Program-made: the position numbers and the translations under genes
From: Pseudonocardia sp. EC080619-01
GTDB lineage: Bacteria; Actinomycetota; Actinomycetes; Mycobacteriales; Pseudonocardiaceae
Assembly: GCF_001420995.1 (NCBI RefSeq)
Contig: NZ_CP012185.1
Location: 124,001-188,000, forward strand
Direction of reading: 5' to 3'
DNA: 64,000 nt
The notes under the pieces: generated by a model
Told to the model about the DNA's origin: nothing
The model's input: only the letters and a program-made list of their open reading frames with translations
Databases searched by the model: none
Part shown: positions 55,472-64,000 of the stretch, one piece after another
Layout: every line of letters begins with the position of its first letter
How positions within the stretch are numbered: the first letter of the stretch is position 1

Positions 55472-56077
55472 GTGACCGCCGCCCCGCCTCGTGGGGCATG
55501 GCAGGCAAAGGACCGGTCCGACCTCGCCACCGCGCAGCGACCACCGCGCCCGCCGTCGGCCGATTTCTGCCCCGCGTCGCCTCCGCACGACTGCCACCGG
55601 TGCCCCGGAGGTCACGCTGCTGGCGGCACGGACGCCGCGCGTGTCGCTGCGCATGTCACCGCGCTCGTCCGCGCACACCGCACCGAACAAGCTGTCTACC
55701 TCGGTGCGCTCGCCGCCGAACACCCCCACCGCAGCCAGCGCGATCTCCGTCGGATCATCGATGCTCTCCACCGCGCTGGACACTGCACACTCGCCGACGC
55801 CCTGCAGGCCGAAGTCCGAGCCGCCGTCGTCCTGATCGATCGCCGTGCTCACCTGCGACGACGACATCTCGCAGACACAGATACGAACCCCGCTGTCGGA
55901 CCAGCATCAGATCCAGCTCGTGGACACCCTGCTTTACTCGCCAGTAGCCGGGTGCAGACTCCCCAACCTGAGCCTGTCGGCTCCGGAGGTGACGACCCAG
56001 GAGCGCTCACATCCTGGATCCTGGATATGATGCGAATCGCTGCGCATGGACACCACTGCCGCCCACCACACCGATGA
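55472..56077 (+). CDS. Possible hypothetical protein
   Basis: A 201-codon frame. The first part is Pro/Arg-rich with a CHRCPGGHAAGG stretch; the middle, AARVAAHVTALVRAHRTEQAV and LRRIIDALHRAGHCTLADAL, looks like a natural helical protein. Start uncertain: GTG 55472 follows the last parS-like site, and the frame is open further upstream to the LexA box. No family recognised. It could be an SOS-controlled plasmid gene, but this is weak. Confidence 0.35.
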   Translation: MTAAPPRGAWQAKDRSDLATAQRPPRPPSADFCPASPPHDCHRCPGGHAAGGTDAARVAAHVTALVRAHRTEQAVYLGALAAEHPHRSQRDLRRIIDALHRAGHCTLADALQAEVRAAVVLIDRRAHLRRRHLADTDTNPAVGPASDPARGHPALLASSRVQTPQPEPVGSGGDDPGALTSWILDMMRIAAHGHHCRPPHR

Positions 56078-56760
56078 CGCCGAAGCGTCCCGCGGTAGCC
56101 CTGGACGGCATCCGCGGGCTGCGTCCACCACCGCCGGAGCCTGACAGATCACGTCTCGAAGGTGGCGATGGTCATCTCACTGGCAGGTCCGGTCGCAGCA
56201 TCAACCCGCGGAGAGGGTGCCCACCATTCTGGGCCGGGCGCCCAGCGATGGTTCAGCCGTGCTGTCGCACGTGAGCTCGACAGCGAATAGACACGCGGAC
56301 TCCACCACGCACCCACCGGCCGGCGCCGGACAGCGACCACACCGACGGCCAGGTCCGAGTGACGTCGCCGATAACCACGTCGCCGGTCCAGAACCGGTCC
56401 AGGCGGGAACCAGGAGCGGGGAAACGCTGGGATACAGAGGGTCCCCCTCACCGCCCAGACGGCGACGGTGTCCTCGTCCCCGGCGCGACGTGAGGAACGC
56501 GGTGACTCTGCGGCCCGCCCCGTGCCGGGAGTCGATGCCCCGCCACCCGCACCGATCAGGTGACATCACCCCCGAAGAACATCACCCCGCACCCGGCAGC
56601 CCACCCCGGTGACGTCACACCGATCGGGCGAGCGCGAGGCCCCGCCCCGACACGGACCGGACCGCCCGACGAGTCACGTCCCACCCGCCCCGGCGGGGAC
56701 GAGGACACCGCCCCGGCCGACCGGCACGAGACGGACAGATCCTTCCCTCGGAGGCCCGTG
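56078..56760. other. Gap without a gene
   Basis: Upstream region of the DUF932 gene. The frame of that gene stays open from 56560 but the residues before 56761 are Pro/Arg-rich and not protein-like. No repeat recognised. Confidence 0.35.
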
Positions 56761-57909
56761 ATGAGCGCTGACCTGATCACCACCGCCCGCAACACCTCGC
56801 TCGGCGAGCTCGCCGCCATCCTCGAAGCCCAGCAGACCCGCAAGCACGACGTCGTGGTCCCGGCCGCGGCACTGCGCTGCCACCAGGGGGCACTGCACCT
56901 GCCCGAGGGCCACACCCGCCTGTCGTACTCCGGGGTCACCCGCACCGACGCCGTCCTGGCCCCGACCCGGCTCGCCGAGAACGGAGTCGCGGCCAAGCTC
57001 GACATCCCCGTCGCCTACCTGCGCCGCCTACGCGCCCACGACCTCGACCTCTACGACGCCAACATCAACGGTTGGCTCGCCCACCAGCCCCGACGCAGGT
57101 TCCTGCTGCGCAGCCTCATCGACGACGACGGCCACGGCACCCTGCGTGCGATGCTGTCGGACTCCTACGCCCCCGTCGACAACCTCGACGTCTTGACCAG
57201 CGTCCTGGCCGGCATGACCGCCGCCGGCGCCGCCGTCGACATCGCCCAGGCCGACCTCACCGAATCCCGCATGTACGTCAAGATCCGCTCCCGCGAGATC
57301 GCCGCCATGGCCCCGCGGCTGCTCGGCAACTATGTCTCACCGTTCACCGGCGCCCGCGGCGCCGACAACCCCGTCGTCTTCGCCGGGTTCGTCGTGTCCA
57401 ACTCCGAGACCGGACACGGCAAGTTCGCGATCACCCCGCAGCTCACCGTCCAGATCTGCGACAACGGCATGACCATCCCCCACCACGCCCACACCAAGAT
57501 CCACCTCGGCGGCAAGCTTCCCGACGGCGAGATCCGCTGGTCGCACGACACCCAGCAGCACGCCATGGCACTGGTGCACAAGCGTGCCCGCGACGCGGTC
57601 GCGACCTTCCTCAGCGAGGACTTCCTCACCCAGCGACTCACCGAGATCGAGAACGAGGCCACCACCGCGATCACCGACCCGGCCCCGGTCATCGAACACG
57701 TCGGAGCGAGCCTGCAGTTCAGCGAGACGGCGCGCTCGGCGATCATGGCCCGCTTCGTGCAGGGCGCGGACCTCAGCTCCGGCGGAGTCCTGCACGCCGT
57801 GACCGCCGCCGCCCAGGACCTCGACGACGCCGACGAGTCCCACGAGCTCGAAGCAGCCGGCCTGCGCGCGATGAGCACCGCAGCCGCGTTCGTCCGCCGA
57901 CGCTGCTGA
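56761..57909 (+). CDS. DUF932-family (phage/plasmid-like) protein
   Basis: A 382-residue member of the DUF932 / phage-plasmid-like family. Landmarks: LSYSGVTRTDAVLAPTRLAENGVAAKLDIPVAYLRRL, RAMLSDSYAPVDNLDVLTSVL, GFVVSNSETGHGKFAITPQL, VQICDNGMTIPHHAHTKIHLGG (each a family block, seen in order from residue 50 to 250). Function of the family is unknown; it is common on actinobacterial plasmids and phages. ATG 56761 follows GGAGG with ideal spacing. Confidence 0.82.
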   Translation: MSADLITTARNTSLGELAAILEAQQTRKHDVVVPAAALRCHQGALHLPEGHTRLSYSGVTRTDAVLAPTRLAENGVAAKLDIPVAYLRRLRAHDLDLYDANINGWLAHQPRRRFLLRSLIDDDGHGTLRAMLSDSYAPVDNLDVLTSVLAGMTAAGAAVDIAQADLTESRMYVKIRSREIAAMAPRLLGNYVSPFTGARGADNPVVFAGFVVSNSETGHGKFAITPQLTVQICDNGMTIPHHAHTKIHLGGKLPDGEIRWSHDTQQHAMALVHKRARDAVATFLSEDFLTQRLTEIENEATTAITDPAPVIEHVGASLQFSETARSAIMARFVQGADLSSGGVLHAVTAAAQDLDDADESHELEAAGLRAMSTAAAFVRRRC

Positions 57910-58051
57910 CCACCACCTGGGCCCTGGCCCACTCCGACCTCACGAACACACCCCTACCCGGGGCCGACCAGTCGACCCGCCACGACCGCAGCGGACCCGG
58001 CACGGCGCCCACATCGCCGGCCGGGCCCGCTCCGCTACGAGGGAGACCGCC

Positions 58052-58309
58052 TTGAACCATGCGACCACCCCACCCGTCACCCGCCGACTGCTGTGCACAC
58101 GCGGAGCGTTCGAGGTGACCCTGTGCCCGCTGTGCGCCGCCCTGGTCCTCACCGACGGGCTCGAGCAACACGCCCGCGTCCACGCCGCCGAGTTCGACCG
58201 TCGCCCGCGCTCGGCAATCGACCACACGCCAGGCCACGACGACGATGCTCACGCCGGACCTCGCCACCGCCGGCACGGCGGGGCCGACGGGGCGCCGACC
58301 GATCGGTGA
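58052..58309 (+). CDS. Small C2H2 zinc-finger-like plasmid protein
   Basis: An 85-residue protein with a single Cys2His2-type motif: CPLCAALVLTDGLEQHARVH (about residues 25-44). The C-terminal half is His/Asp/Arg-rich and disordered. TTG 58052 with GAGGGAG upstream is the start; ATG 58059 is out of frame. It follows the DUF932 gene and precedes a strong terminator. Function unknown. Confidence 0.55.
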   Translation: MNHATTPPVTRRLLCTRGAFEVTLCPLCAALVLTDGLEQHARVHAAEFDRRPRSAIDHTPGHDDDAHAGPRHRRHGGADGAPTDR

Positions 58310-58358
58310 ACACACCGCGACCGCCGACCACTCGCTCTCGTCTCGCGGCCGCGATCCC

Positions 58359-58395
58359 CACCGCTGCCCCGACAAACAGTGTCGGGGCAGCGGTG
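58359..58395. terminator. Strong hairpin terminator
   Basis: Sixteen-base perfect stem (CACCGCTGCCCCGACA with its complement) around loop AACAG, fifty bases downstream of the zinc-finger gene. Confidence 0.7.
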
Positions 58396-58857
58396 CAACC
58401 CGCCCCTCACCCAGAGGCCGGCCCGACCCACCGCAACGCCGGCCATGACCCGCGGCCATGGCCGTTCGTGAATCGCCCCACCCGGGCGCCGGTCTGCGTG
58501 CTGCTCGTCGGTACCGCCGAGCCCACATCGTTGTCGTCTACCTGCCGGTAAATCGAAGACGTGCAGCGCACGCCAGGCCGCCGCCCCCTCGGGCGCTCGC
58601 ACCGACCGCAGCCCCGCTCGCCCACGCCAGGAGCTCGACACCCGCCCGCAGCCCGGGCCGTCGCTGCTCGCCCGGCCGGGCCATTCACCCCCGTACGGCA
58701 CACACGTACGTCCACACCTGACAACGAGTCCGGCGAGTTCTGACCACGACGCCGCACTCGAGCCAACCGATCAGCCCCTCCCGCGCGGCCTGCCCGCAAC
58801 TCCCGCGGGCGGCAACGCCACAGACAGGCGTAAAGACCTCGACCACGGAGAACCCGT
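58396..58857. other. Gap without a gene
   Basis: Between the terminator and the start of the next plasmid operon at 58858. No supported gene or repeat. Confidence 0.35.
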
Positions 58858-59397
58858 ATGAACCCGACCGTGCACTCCGCATCCCCGCTCGAGAACCGCT
58901 TCACCACCCCGAACACTGGGGGAGTGGCAGCACTGACCAGCCTCGTCGTCCGCGTCGCCGGACACGTCCCCACCGGACTCGATCTGCGCCATGCCGGGAC
59001 CCCCGAGCAGCAACTCGGCCTCACCCTCGGCGGAGTCCTGGTCTACCTGCGCTCACACCACACCGCGCAGCTGATTGACCGCGCCTGGGCCCACGCCGCA
59101 CCGATGACCCAGTCCCTGAACCCCCACCTGGTCGGACGTCGTCGCGGAATCATGACCACCGGCCCCTGGGCGGCAACCGCCCTGGTCCGCATCGGCGGCT
59201 CCCCGCAACTGCGCGCCGCGCTGCTGCCAGCCACCGCCGGACACCACCGTCCCGCGATTCTGCGCCTCGAGCTCGGCCCGATCGCCTGGGAACTCTGCGA
59301 CGCCGCCTCCTACACCGCGCTGCGCCGAGCCTGGAACACCGCCGCGAACCTGCTGGCCACCACCGACACGCCCGCGGCCGATACCCCCGCGGCATGA
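58858..59397 (+). CDS. Hypothetical plasmid protein, first gene of the primase-polymerase operon
   Basis: A 179-residue protein without a recognised domain. It begins MNPTVHSASPLENRF and contains LGLTLGGVLVYLRSHHTAQL and a Gly/Ala-rich middle. ATG 58858 follows GGAGAACCCGT. Its stop overlaps the next start (ATGA at 59394-59397), and the next pair overlaps in the same way, so three genes to 61087 are translationally coupled. This coupling is the main support for it being real. Confidence 0.6.
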   Translation: MNPTVHSASPLENRFTTPNTGGVAALTSLVVRVAGHVPTGLDLRHAGTPEQQLGLTLGGVLVYLRSHHTAQLIDRAWAHAAPMTQSLNPHLVGRRRGIMTTGPWAATALVRIGGSPQLRAALLPATAGHHRPAILRLELGPIAWELCDAASYTALRRAWNTAANLLATTDTPAADTPAA

Positions 59398-60191
59398 CCA
59401 CACCCGACCCCTCGGGGACCGAATCCGCCCCGCCGAGCACCGACAGCGCAGGCGTCTCCGGCAGCCCCACCACGGGCCGGGGCCTCCGCCTCCCGGGCTC
59501 GGCGACCCGGCGCGACGCCACGACCCATCGGAAGGACGAGACCGTGCACATCCGCCCCACCGCGAACAGGTACTGCCCACCGAGCCCGAGCTGCGAGCCC
59601 GTACACACCCCACAAGATGCCGACCACACCTCCCGACCCACCTCCGCCCCACAGGTCCGACACCTCCAGGAACTGCGCCGGGCCGCACTCGACGCCGCCG
59701 CAGGCGGCCGACACGTCGTCGAGGTCAGCCTCTACTCGACGATCCCCGCTCTCCACGGCGAGAGGAGCTGCCGTCCCCGCGGGGTCTGCCACGCCGCCCA
59801 TCAGCACTGCGAGCAACGCGCCACCCGCGACCCCCACCAGACCCGGCGCTTGTCGAGCAGCACCGACTGCGGCGTCGGCATCGCCTGCAGCCGCGCCGGA
59901 CTCGTCGTGATCGAGGTCGACACCACGACCGCACCGGACGAGGACGGCGCCACCACCGGCCGACAGATCCTCACCCGCGTCGCCGCCCCCGGCCACGACG
60001 TCACCGACACTCACGCCGTCACCACGTCCTCGGTCATCGACGGGACGGCACGGGACACGCCGCGCTGTCATCAACGAGCCCCCTGGGGAGCCCTCGGACT
60101 CGTCGCCTCAGCGCCCCCTACGGCGCGTCAACGACGAGCAGCTACGGCTGCGACCTCACCGAGGACGAGGCCGGCGGGCGATCCCCGATGA
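59394..60191 (+). CDS. Plasmid protein with a partial primase-polymerase-like motif
   Basis: A 265-residue protein, coupled by ATGA overlaps to both neighbours. The N-terminal ~90 residues are Ser/Thr/Pro-rich. The C-terminal half contains CGVGIACSRAGLVVIEVDTT, which parallels NVGIACGPSGLVVIDLDD of the next protein, but the second catalytic Asp becomes part of EVD and the downstream SGRHLYFQ block is absent. It looks like a degenerate or repurposed copy of the Prim-Pol core. Function unknown. Confidence 0.55.
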   Translation: MTTPDPSGTESAPPSTDSAGVSGSPTTGRGLRLPGSATRRDATTHRKDETVHIRPTANRYCPPSPSCEPVHTPQDADHTSRPTSAPQVRHLQELRRAALDAAAGGRHVVEVSLYSTIPALHGERSCRPRGVCHAAHQHCEQRATRDPHQTRRLSSSTDCGVGIACSRAGLVVIEVDTTTAPDEDGATTGRQILTRVAAPGHDVTDTHAVTTSSVIDGTARDTPRCHQRAPWGALGLVASAPPTARQRRAATAATSPRTRPAGDPR

Positions 60192-61087
60192 CCGGCCGGG
60201 ACCCGTTCCTCAACGCCGCGTTGAATGCCGCCAACCGAGGGTGGGCGGTGTTCCCGCTGGTGCCGGGGCACAAGACCCCGGCAGTACGGGGCTGGGAACA
60301 ACGGGCGACGACCGACCGGCGACGGATCTACCGGTGGTGGGCCGGTGGGGCCGGGTTCAACGTCGGGATCGCCTGCGGGCCATCGGGACTGGTAGTGATC
60401 GACCTGGATGACGGTGGCGGCGACGAGGCGCCTGAGGAGTTCGCCGGGGCCGGCGGTGGAGTGGACGTGTTCGCGATGCTCGCGGCGGCGGCCGGCGCAT
60501 CGGTACCTGCTGATACCTACACGGTCTCGACTCCGTCCGGACGCCATCTGTACTTCCAGGCTCCGAGCGATCACGAGCTGCGCAACAGCGCCGGAATGCT
60601 GGGATGGCGCGTGGACACTCGCTCGGCTGGCGGCTACGTGGTCGCAGCAGGCTCCGACCGCGAGAGCGGTGCTTATCGGATCCTGCGGCAACGACCGGTG
60701 GCCGCACTACCGGAGTGGTTAAGGTGTGCGTTGACCCCGACGCCGCGGAGTCCGGGGTCGCGGCCCGGGTCCTCACCAGAGATGTCGCCACGGCGCGCGA
60801 GCGCCTACGTCCGCGCGATCATCGATGGTGAGGCGCAGACGGTGGCCGAGGCCCAGACCGGGATACGCCACGACACGCTGCTGGCCGCAGCACGTACCCT
60901 CGGGCGCCTGGTCGGCGGCGGGGAGTTGACTGTGTACCACGCCCGTACGGCACTGCGGGAGGCCGCGGCCGGGCACGTCGGCGTCGATGGCTGCACGGCC
61001 CGAGAGGTCGAGCAAACCATCGCCGATGGACTCGCATTCGGGCAGCAGCTGCCGCGCCAGATCCGCGCCACCGCACCAACTTCGTGA
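60188..61087 (+). CDS. Bifunctional DNA primase/polymerase (Prim-Pol N-terminal domain) protein
   Basis: A 299-residue archaeo-eukaryotic-type primase-polymerase protein. Landmarks in order: NRGWAVFPLVPGHKTPAVRGW (residues about 15-35), the catalytic acids in LVVIDLDDGG, STPSGRHLYFQ with the catalytic His near 115, and the third acid in WRVDTRSAGGYVVAAGS. The C-terminal ~100 residues form a helical extension (VAEAQTGIRHDTLLAAARTLG) but no helicase domain. It can supply primers or synthesis for plasmid replication. ATG 60188 overlaps the upstream stop. Confidence 0.85.
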   Translation: MTGRDPFLNAALNAANRGWAVFPLVPGHKTPAVRGWEQRATTDRRRIYRWWAGGAGFNVGIACGPSGLVVIDLDDGGGDEAPEEFAGAGGGVDVFAMLAAAAGASVPADTYTVSTPSGRHLYFQAPSDHELRNSAGMLGWRVDTRSAGGYVVAAGSDRESGAYRILRQRPVAALPEWLRCALTPTPRSPGSRPGSSPEMSPRRASAYVRAIIDGEAQTVAEAQTGIRHDTLLAAARTLGRLVGGGELTVYHARTALREAAAGHVGVDGCTAREVEQTIADGLAFGQQLPRQIRATAPTS

Positions 61088-61366
61088 CCGACCCCATCTG
61101 ACTGAGTCCCGTCTGCCGCGCGCGGACCTCCATTCCGCTCGGCGCCATCCTGCACCAGGCGCTGAACTCCAGGTCGAGGCCGGGTACTCGCCGCTCGAGG
61201 TGCTACGCGCCGCGGTCGCGCTTCCGACGCGGTGGTTCGGACTGGCCAACCGCGGCCGGATCGCCCCGGGCTACGGGCGGACCTCGTCCTCGTCGACGCA
61301 GACCCGACGACCCACATCAGCGCCACCCGCACCCGACGTCGGGTCTTGGATCGGTGGCGAGTCGGC

Positions 61367-61686
61367 ATGACCGACGACCGCCCCGCCCCGGCGGAACCGT
61401 CCCGCTCGCCGAGCACGACATGGGCCCGCATCGGCTACGGAGCGAGCCAACTGACCCGCCTGCGCGACGACCACACCGCCGCGATCGCCCTGCTGCGCGC
61501 GCGATCGAACTCGATGTCAAGCACGTCGTCACCGCCCAACTCTACGGCGTCGGCGTGGCCAACGACATAGTGCGGCAGGCACCGCGCCCCGACGCCGCCG
61601 TGGTTCTCGACCAAAGCGGTGCCGACCACGACCCCGGTGACCGTTCCCGATGCGGCTCGCCCAGCGCCCCGAACAGCTCCGCGTGA
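61367..61686 (+). pseudogene. Possible small gene with one frameshift
   Basis: From ATG 61367 the peptide reads MTDDRPAPAEPSRSPSTTW, then IGYGASQLTRLRDDHTAAIALLRA. At a GCGCGCGCG run near 61495-61502 the natural-looking sequence changes frame and continues IELDVKHVVTAQLYGVGVANDI and AAVVLDQSG to 61686. One extra GC-type base would explain it. No family recognised. The preceding gap 61088-61366 has no gene. Confidence 0.35.
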
Positions 61687-61870
61687 GCGTCGAGGACAAC
61701 CTAGGAGCTCGATTCCGCGCTCCGCTGAGATGGTGTTCGCCGAGCCGGACAGCTGGGAGTGCTCGAGTCGGTCGATAGCACCGGTGATCGCTCCGGCGAT
61801 CAACTGACAAGATCACAGGCCGCGGTCATCCTGCGCGAGGATGTTGCGTGGGCGCGCTAGTCTCGACGCT

Positions 61871-62074
61871 ATGACGCAGCAGGACCGTCGCCTGACGAGC
61901 GCGGACGGCAGCGACGACGCTGATGCTCGTGCCGACGCCGTGGTCTCACGCACGGTCGCCCGCCACGGCGCGCCGACAGTGGAGGACTACCGGGCGGTCT
62001 ACATCTCGGCTGGGCTGCCTTGGCCAGGCGACGAGGAGATTCGCCGGATCCAGCCGGTGGCCGACGCGGCGTGA
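61871..62074 (+). CDS. Small acidic hypothetical protein
   Basis: A 67-residue protein, MTQQDRRLTSADGSDDADAR then VEDYRAVYISAGLPWPGDEE. An upstream promoter-like TTGCG and TAGTCT pair ends seven bases before the ATG, which would give a leaderless transcript; this favours 61871 over an in-frame start at 61841. No family recognised. Confidence 0.45.
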   Translation: MTQQDRRLTSADGSDDADARADAVVSRTVARHGAPTVEDYRAVYISAGLPWPGDEEIRRIQPVADAA

Positions 62075-62160
62075 TCGGAGGGAAAATCCTCGACGCCTCA
62101 GCGCTGCGTCGCGATCGGCATCAACTCTGCGCGAACGGACGAGGCAAGCAGCCAGGTCTT

Positions 62161-62175
62161 GTATACCCGGTATAC
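62161..62175. other. 15-bp odd palindrome GTATACCCGGTATAC
   Basis: Perfect arms around a single central C, 86 bases after the small acidic gene. It has the same length and same GTA...TAC ends as the parS-like palindromes but a different interior. Confidence 0.5.
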
Positions 62176-62459
62176 GCAGTCTTCTGACGAGCGGTCCACT
62201 GTGGCAATTGCAGCCTCGCGACACCACCCGATGCTGCACAGTCGGTGCCGCTGGCAGGCAGAGCGGGCCTCCGATACAGCAGCAAGGAAGAAGAGACCGC
62301 AGTAGCAAGCCTGCAGTTATGACAGTATGCGCGGACTTGGTCCAGTATCGCACGAGGGGTGGGCCACGCCTCATCGATCGGCTTGTCCATGATCATTCCA
62401 CCAGGACGACATCGGTGATGGCTCCTACACGGCAACCCGAGATCTGGCGGATGGGCAAG

Positions 62460-62590
62460 ACGCGCAAAAGCGCCCATTCTTGGCAGGTTGGAAATTGGCC
62501 CCGGTTCGCCGGGCTACGGCGTCAGCTCGGGTGTACGAACGACTGATGCGAGAGCGATTCGACACGCCCCCCGGGCTAGGGGAGTCGCCT
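62460..62590 (-). ncRNA. Three-stem structured element, copy 3 (partly decayed)
   Basis: Minus-strand copy. From 62523 leftwards it reads GACGCCGTAGCCC, loop CGAA flanked by GG/CC with CCGGGG, then GGCCAAT, CCAACCTGC and GGGCGCTTTTGCGCG. Over about 60 bases it matches copy 1 (33601-33661) closely, with one C lost from stem III and changes in the final block. A weaker stem I (CGACTCCCC with GGGG and GTCG, 62560-62587) precedes it; stem II is degenerate. No clear gene follows on this strand. Confidence 0.45.
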
Positions 62591-63243
62591 CGATCTCGTT
62601 AGTACGCCTTGGTCAGCGGCCGCTTCTGTGTCGTCATGTGCTGTACAGTGCCGAAGTCCGATCTCGATAAGGGCGCCGGGAGCGAGGCCGGCGTAGGCGG
62701 CCAGGTGTTTGGCCGCGCGAAGCCGTGTTCGGCCAGCCCAGCGAACACCGTCCAAGATCGTCCGGCGCTCGATTGAGGGACATCATGGTTCAAAGACCTT
62801 GCCGCACGGCGAGGCCTGACCTGGTCCGAGCTATCCGTGCCCGACAGGACCCAGGTGACGTCGTCGGGATGTGGACCCGGGCGCTGCCGAGAGATGGGTG
62901 CCCTGGCAGCGCGGCAGCGCGAGCGCTGAGCGGGCGAGCACCAGCAACCTGCCCTTCGGCCGCTGGGGTTCGAGCCCGCAGAAGACCGCGAACCCGCTCG
63001 GGTTGAGATCAGGACCGAGCAACGGCCGCTCCCTTCTCGTGGCGGCAGGCCGACCATGAGCACCCGCGCCGGCAGCCACGCCTGCGAGCAGACCGAGGTG
63101 CGGTCAGGTCTCTATCAGCGGTCGTTGGCGCCCTCCGGAAGCGGCGACAACACCCCCCAGATCATCGAACGACAGGGGCAACGAGTCATACCGCGACCGG
63201 CGGCCTGCAAGCCCTCACCGAGCTTGATCAAGAAGGCTCCTCT
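62591..63243. other. Region without an intact gene, possible insertion-sequence debris
   Basis: On the minus strand, 62655-62715 can be read as AKHLAAYAGLAPGALIEIGLR, which resembles the AYAGLAP block of IS110-type transposases, but the surrounding sequence does not continue the match. Nothing else supported. Confidence 0.3.
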
Positions 63244-64000
63244 CTAGTCAAGTCGATCTTGTTCTGGTGGCAGTAGAGTGGCGGCCGCGGGCCCGGGAAG
63301 TGACTTGTCCGAAGAGCCGGTGGTAGGGGTTGAGCCGGTCGCGCTGGACTCTGGAGTCGCCCCCTGGTGTCCTCCCGGGTCCGCGCCATCAACACGTGCC
63401 GCGTCGCGACACAGTGCGCGGTAGACCGTGTCGGACAGTCGTCTTTTCAGGCAGCGCATGGCTTCCTTGTGGCTCTTTCCCGCGGCGCGCTTTCGCCGGT
63501 AGTAGGTCCGGCCTGGCCCGTCGTGCCGGATCGGCTGATGGCCATGATGTGCAGGCAGCAGTTGAGCTGGCGGTCCCCGGCCCGGGACAGGCGGTGGCGA
63601 ACGCTGCCGCCGAGCGGAACCGGTGCACGTCCTCGACGCGAGCGAGGATCTTGGCGGCGGTCAGATCACCGAGGCCGCGCAGCTCGGTCAGGCTGCTGCT
63701 GCTGGCCGCAACGGCAGCGCTGATCTCGGTCGTGACGGCGGCGATCCGTCGGTCCAGGTGGCGGACTTCGCCGACGAGATCGACGGCCAGGCGGCGTAGC
63801 GTGCGCGGACCCGGGGTGCGCGGCCGCACCGTGCGCAGCGCCCGTGCTGCGGTCTCGGCATCGAGCGAGCCAGACACTCCGCCCGGGAGCAGCTTGGTGA
63901 GTAGCGCATGAAGGCGGTTCACCGTCTGGGTTCGGGTACGGACGATGTCGTCTCGATGCTCGACCAGGGGCACGCAGGGCTGTGATCGTCTCGTCGACTG
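63244..64000 (-). pseudogene. Decayed IS110-family transposase, N-terminus outside the window
   Basis: Minus strand. Recognisable parts are LVEHRDDIVRTRTQTVNRLHALL, HLDRRIAAVTTEISAAVA, LRGLGDLTAAKILARVEDVHRF and FRSAAAFAT, then after a deletion RLSRAGDRQLNCCLHIMAI, and in another frame TYYRRKRAAGKSHKEAMRCL. The usual block between AAFAT and RLSRAGDRQLN (the TGTAPVEVSSG type, with the family Ser) is missing, and at least three frame changes occur between 63460 and 64000. It ends at 63244. Non-functional. Confidence 0.7.

Noticed and set aside
63480-63500. GCGCTTTCGC as a fourth copy of the structured element
   Set aside because: It lies inside the IS110 remnant and none of the flanking stems or the CTGCGTAGA block is present.
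1-64000. tRNA or rRNA genes
   Set aside because: No cloverleaf-like sequence or rRNA segment was noticed on either strand, although no dedicated scan could be run.

Overview
The window is very GC-rich DNA with actinobacterial signal usage: many GTG starts, GGAGG-type ribosome sites, and long chains of genes overlapping by ATGA or GTGA. Gene content and style suggest a Pseudonocardia-like actinomycete; the genus is an inference. A RepA-type initiator with iterons, a ParA/ParB pair with a centromere-like site array, a primase-polymerase gene and decaying insertion sequences show that at least the right half, and probably the whole window, is a large catabolic plasmid.

Region 1 (1-19.6 kb) is a CoA-dependent catabolic island: propionyl-CoA synthetase (partial), short-chain dehydrogenases, a double CaiB/BaiF CoA-transferase, an acyl-CoA dehydrogenase, an enoyl-CoA hydratase, two luciferase-like monooxygenases, an AtuA-like protein, a tripartite TRAP transporter and a cupin. 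A GntR/FadR-type regulator sits in the middle. Copies of a TTGGnnCCAA-like palindrome lie in front of five transcription units, which points to one regulon. The enzyme set fits degradation of a branched or terpenoid acid, but the substrate is not proved.

Region 2 (20.2-29.4 kb) is a second catabolic set: a FAD amine/amino-acid oxidoreductase, a PucR-type regulator, an MHS-type transporter, a prolyl-oligopeptidase-like peptidase, an amidohydrolase and a gamma-glutamyltransferase-like protein. Three copies of a GACAnnTGTCGCAyCG element lie at its promoters. The peptidase and transferase genes each carry a single frameshift in this sequence. A NarL/LuxR-type two-component system and a CPBP membrane protease follow (29.7-32.6 kb).

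Region 3 (33.0-35.2 kb) holds a small tandem ribbon-helix-helix-like protein, a three-stem structured element and a putative replication-associated winged-helix protein. Region 4 (35.5-43.0 kb) is a tightly coupled operon (flavin monooxygenase, RidA, DUF1028, M20 amidohydrolase, aspartase) with its transporter and a LysR regulator, probably for a nitrogenous compound.

Region 5 (43-64 kb) is the plasmid backbone. It contains repA (43.1-44.0 kb), 19 iterons spread over 1.8 kb, an AT-rich segment, a second copy of the ribbon-helix-helix-like gene, IS21 remnants, parAB, and 15 copies of a 15-bp odd palindrome (GTAAACGSCGTTTAC) across 6.4 kb that is almost free of genes. Plasmid genes of the DUF932, zinc-finger and primase-polymerase types follow, then a decayed IS110 transposase. 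The strongest candidates for something undescribed are the long dispersed centromere array, the three-copy structured element with compensatory stem changes, and the paired tandem ribbon-helix-helix proteins on either side of the repA region.
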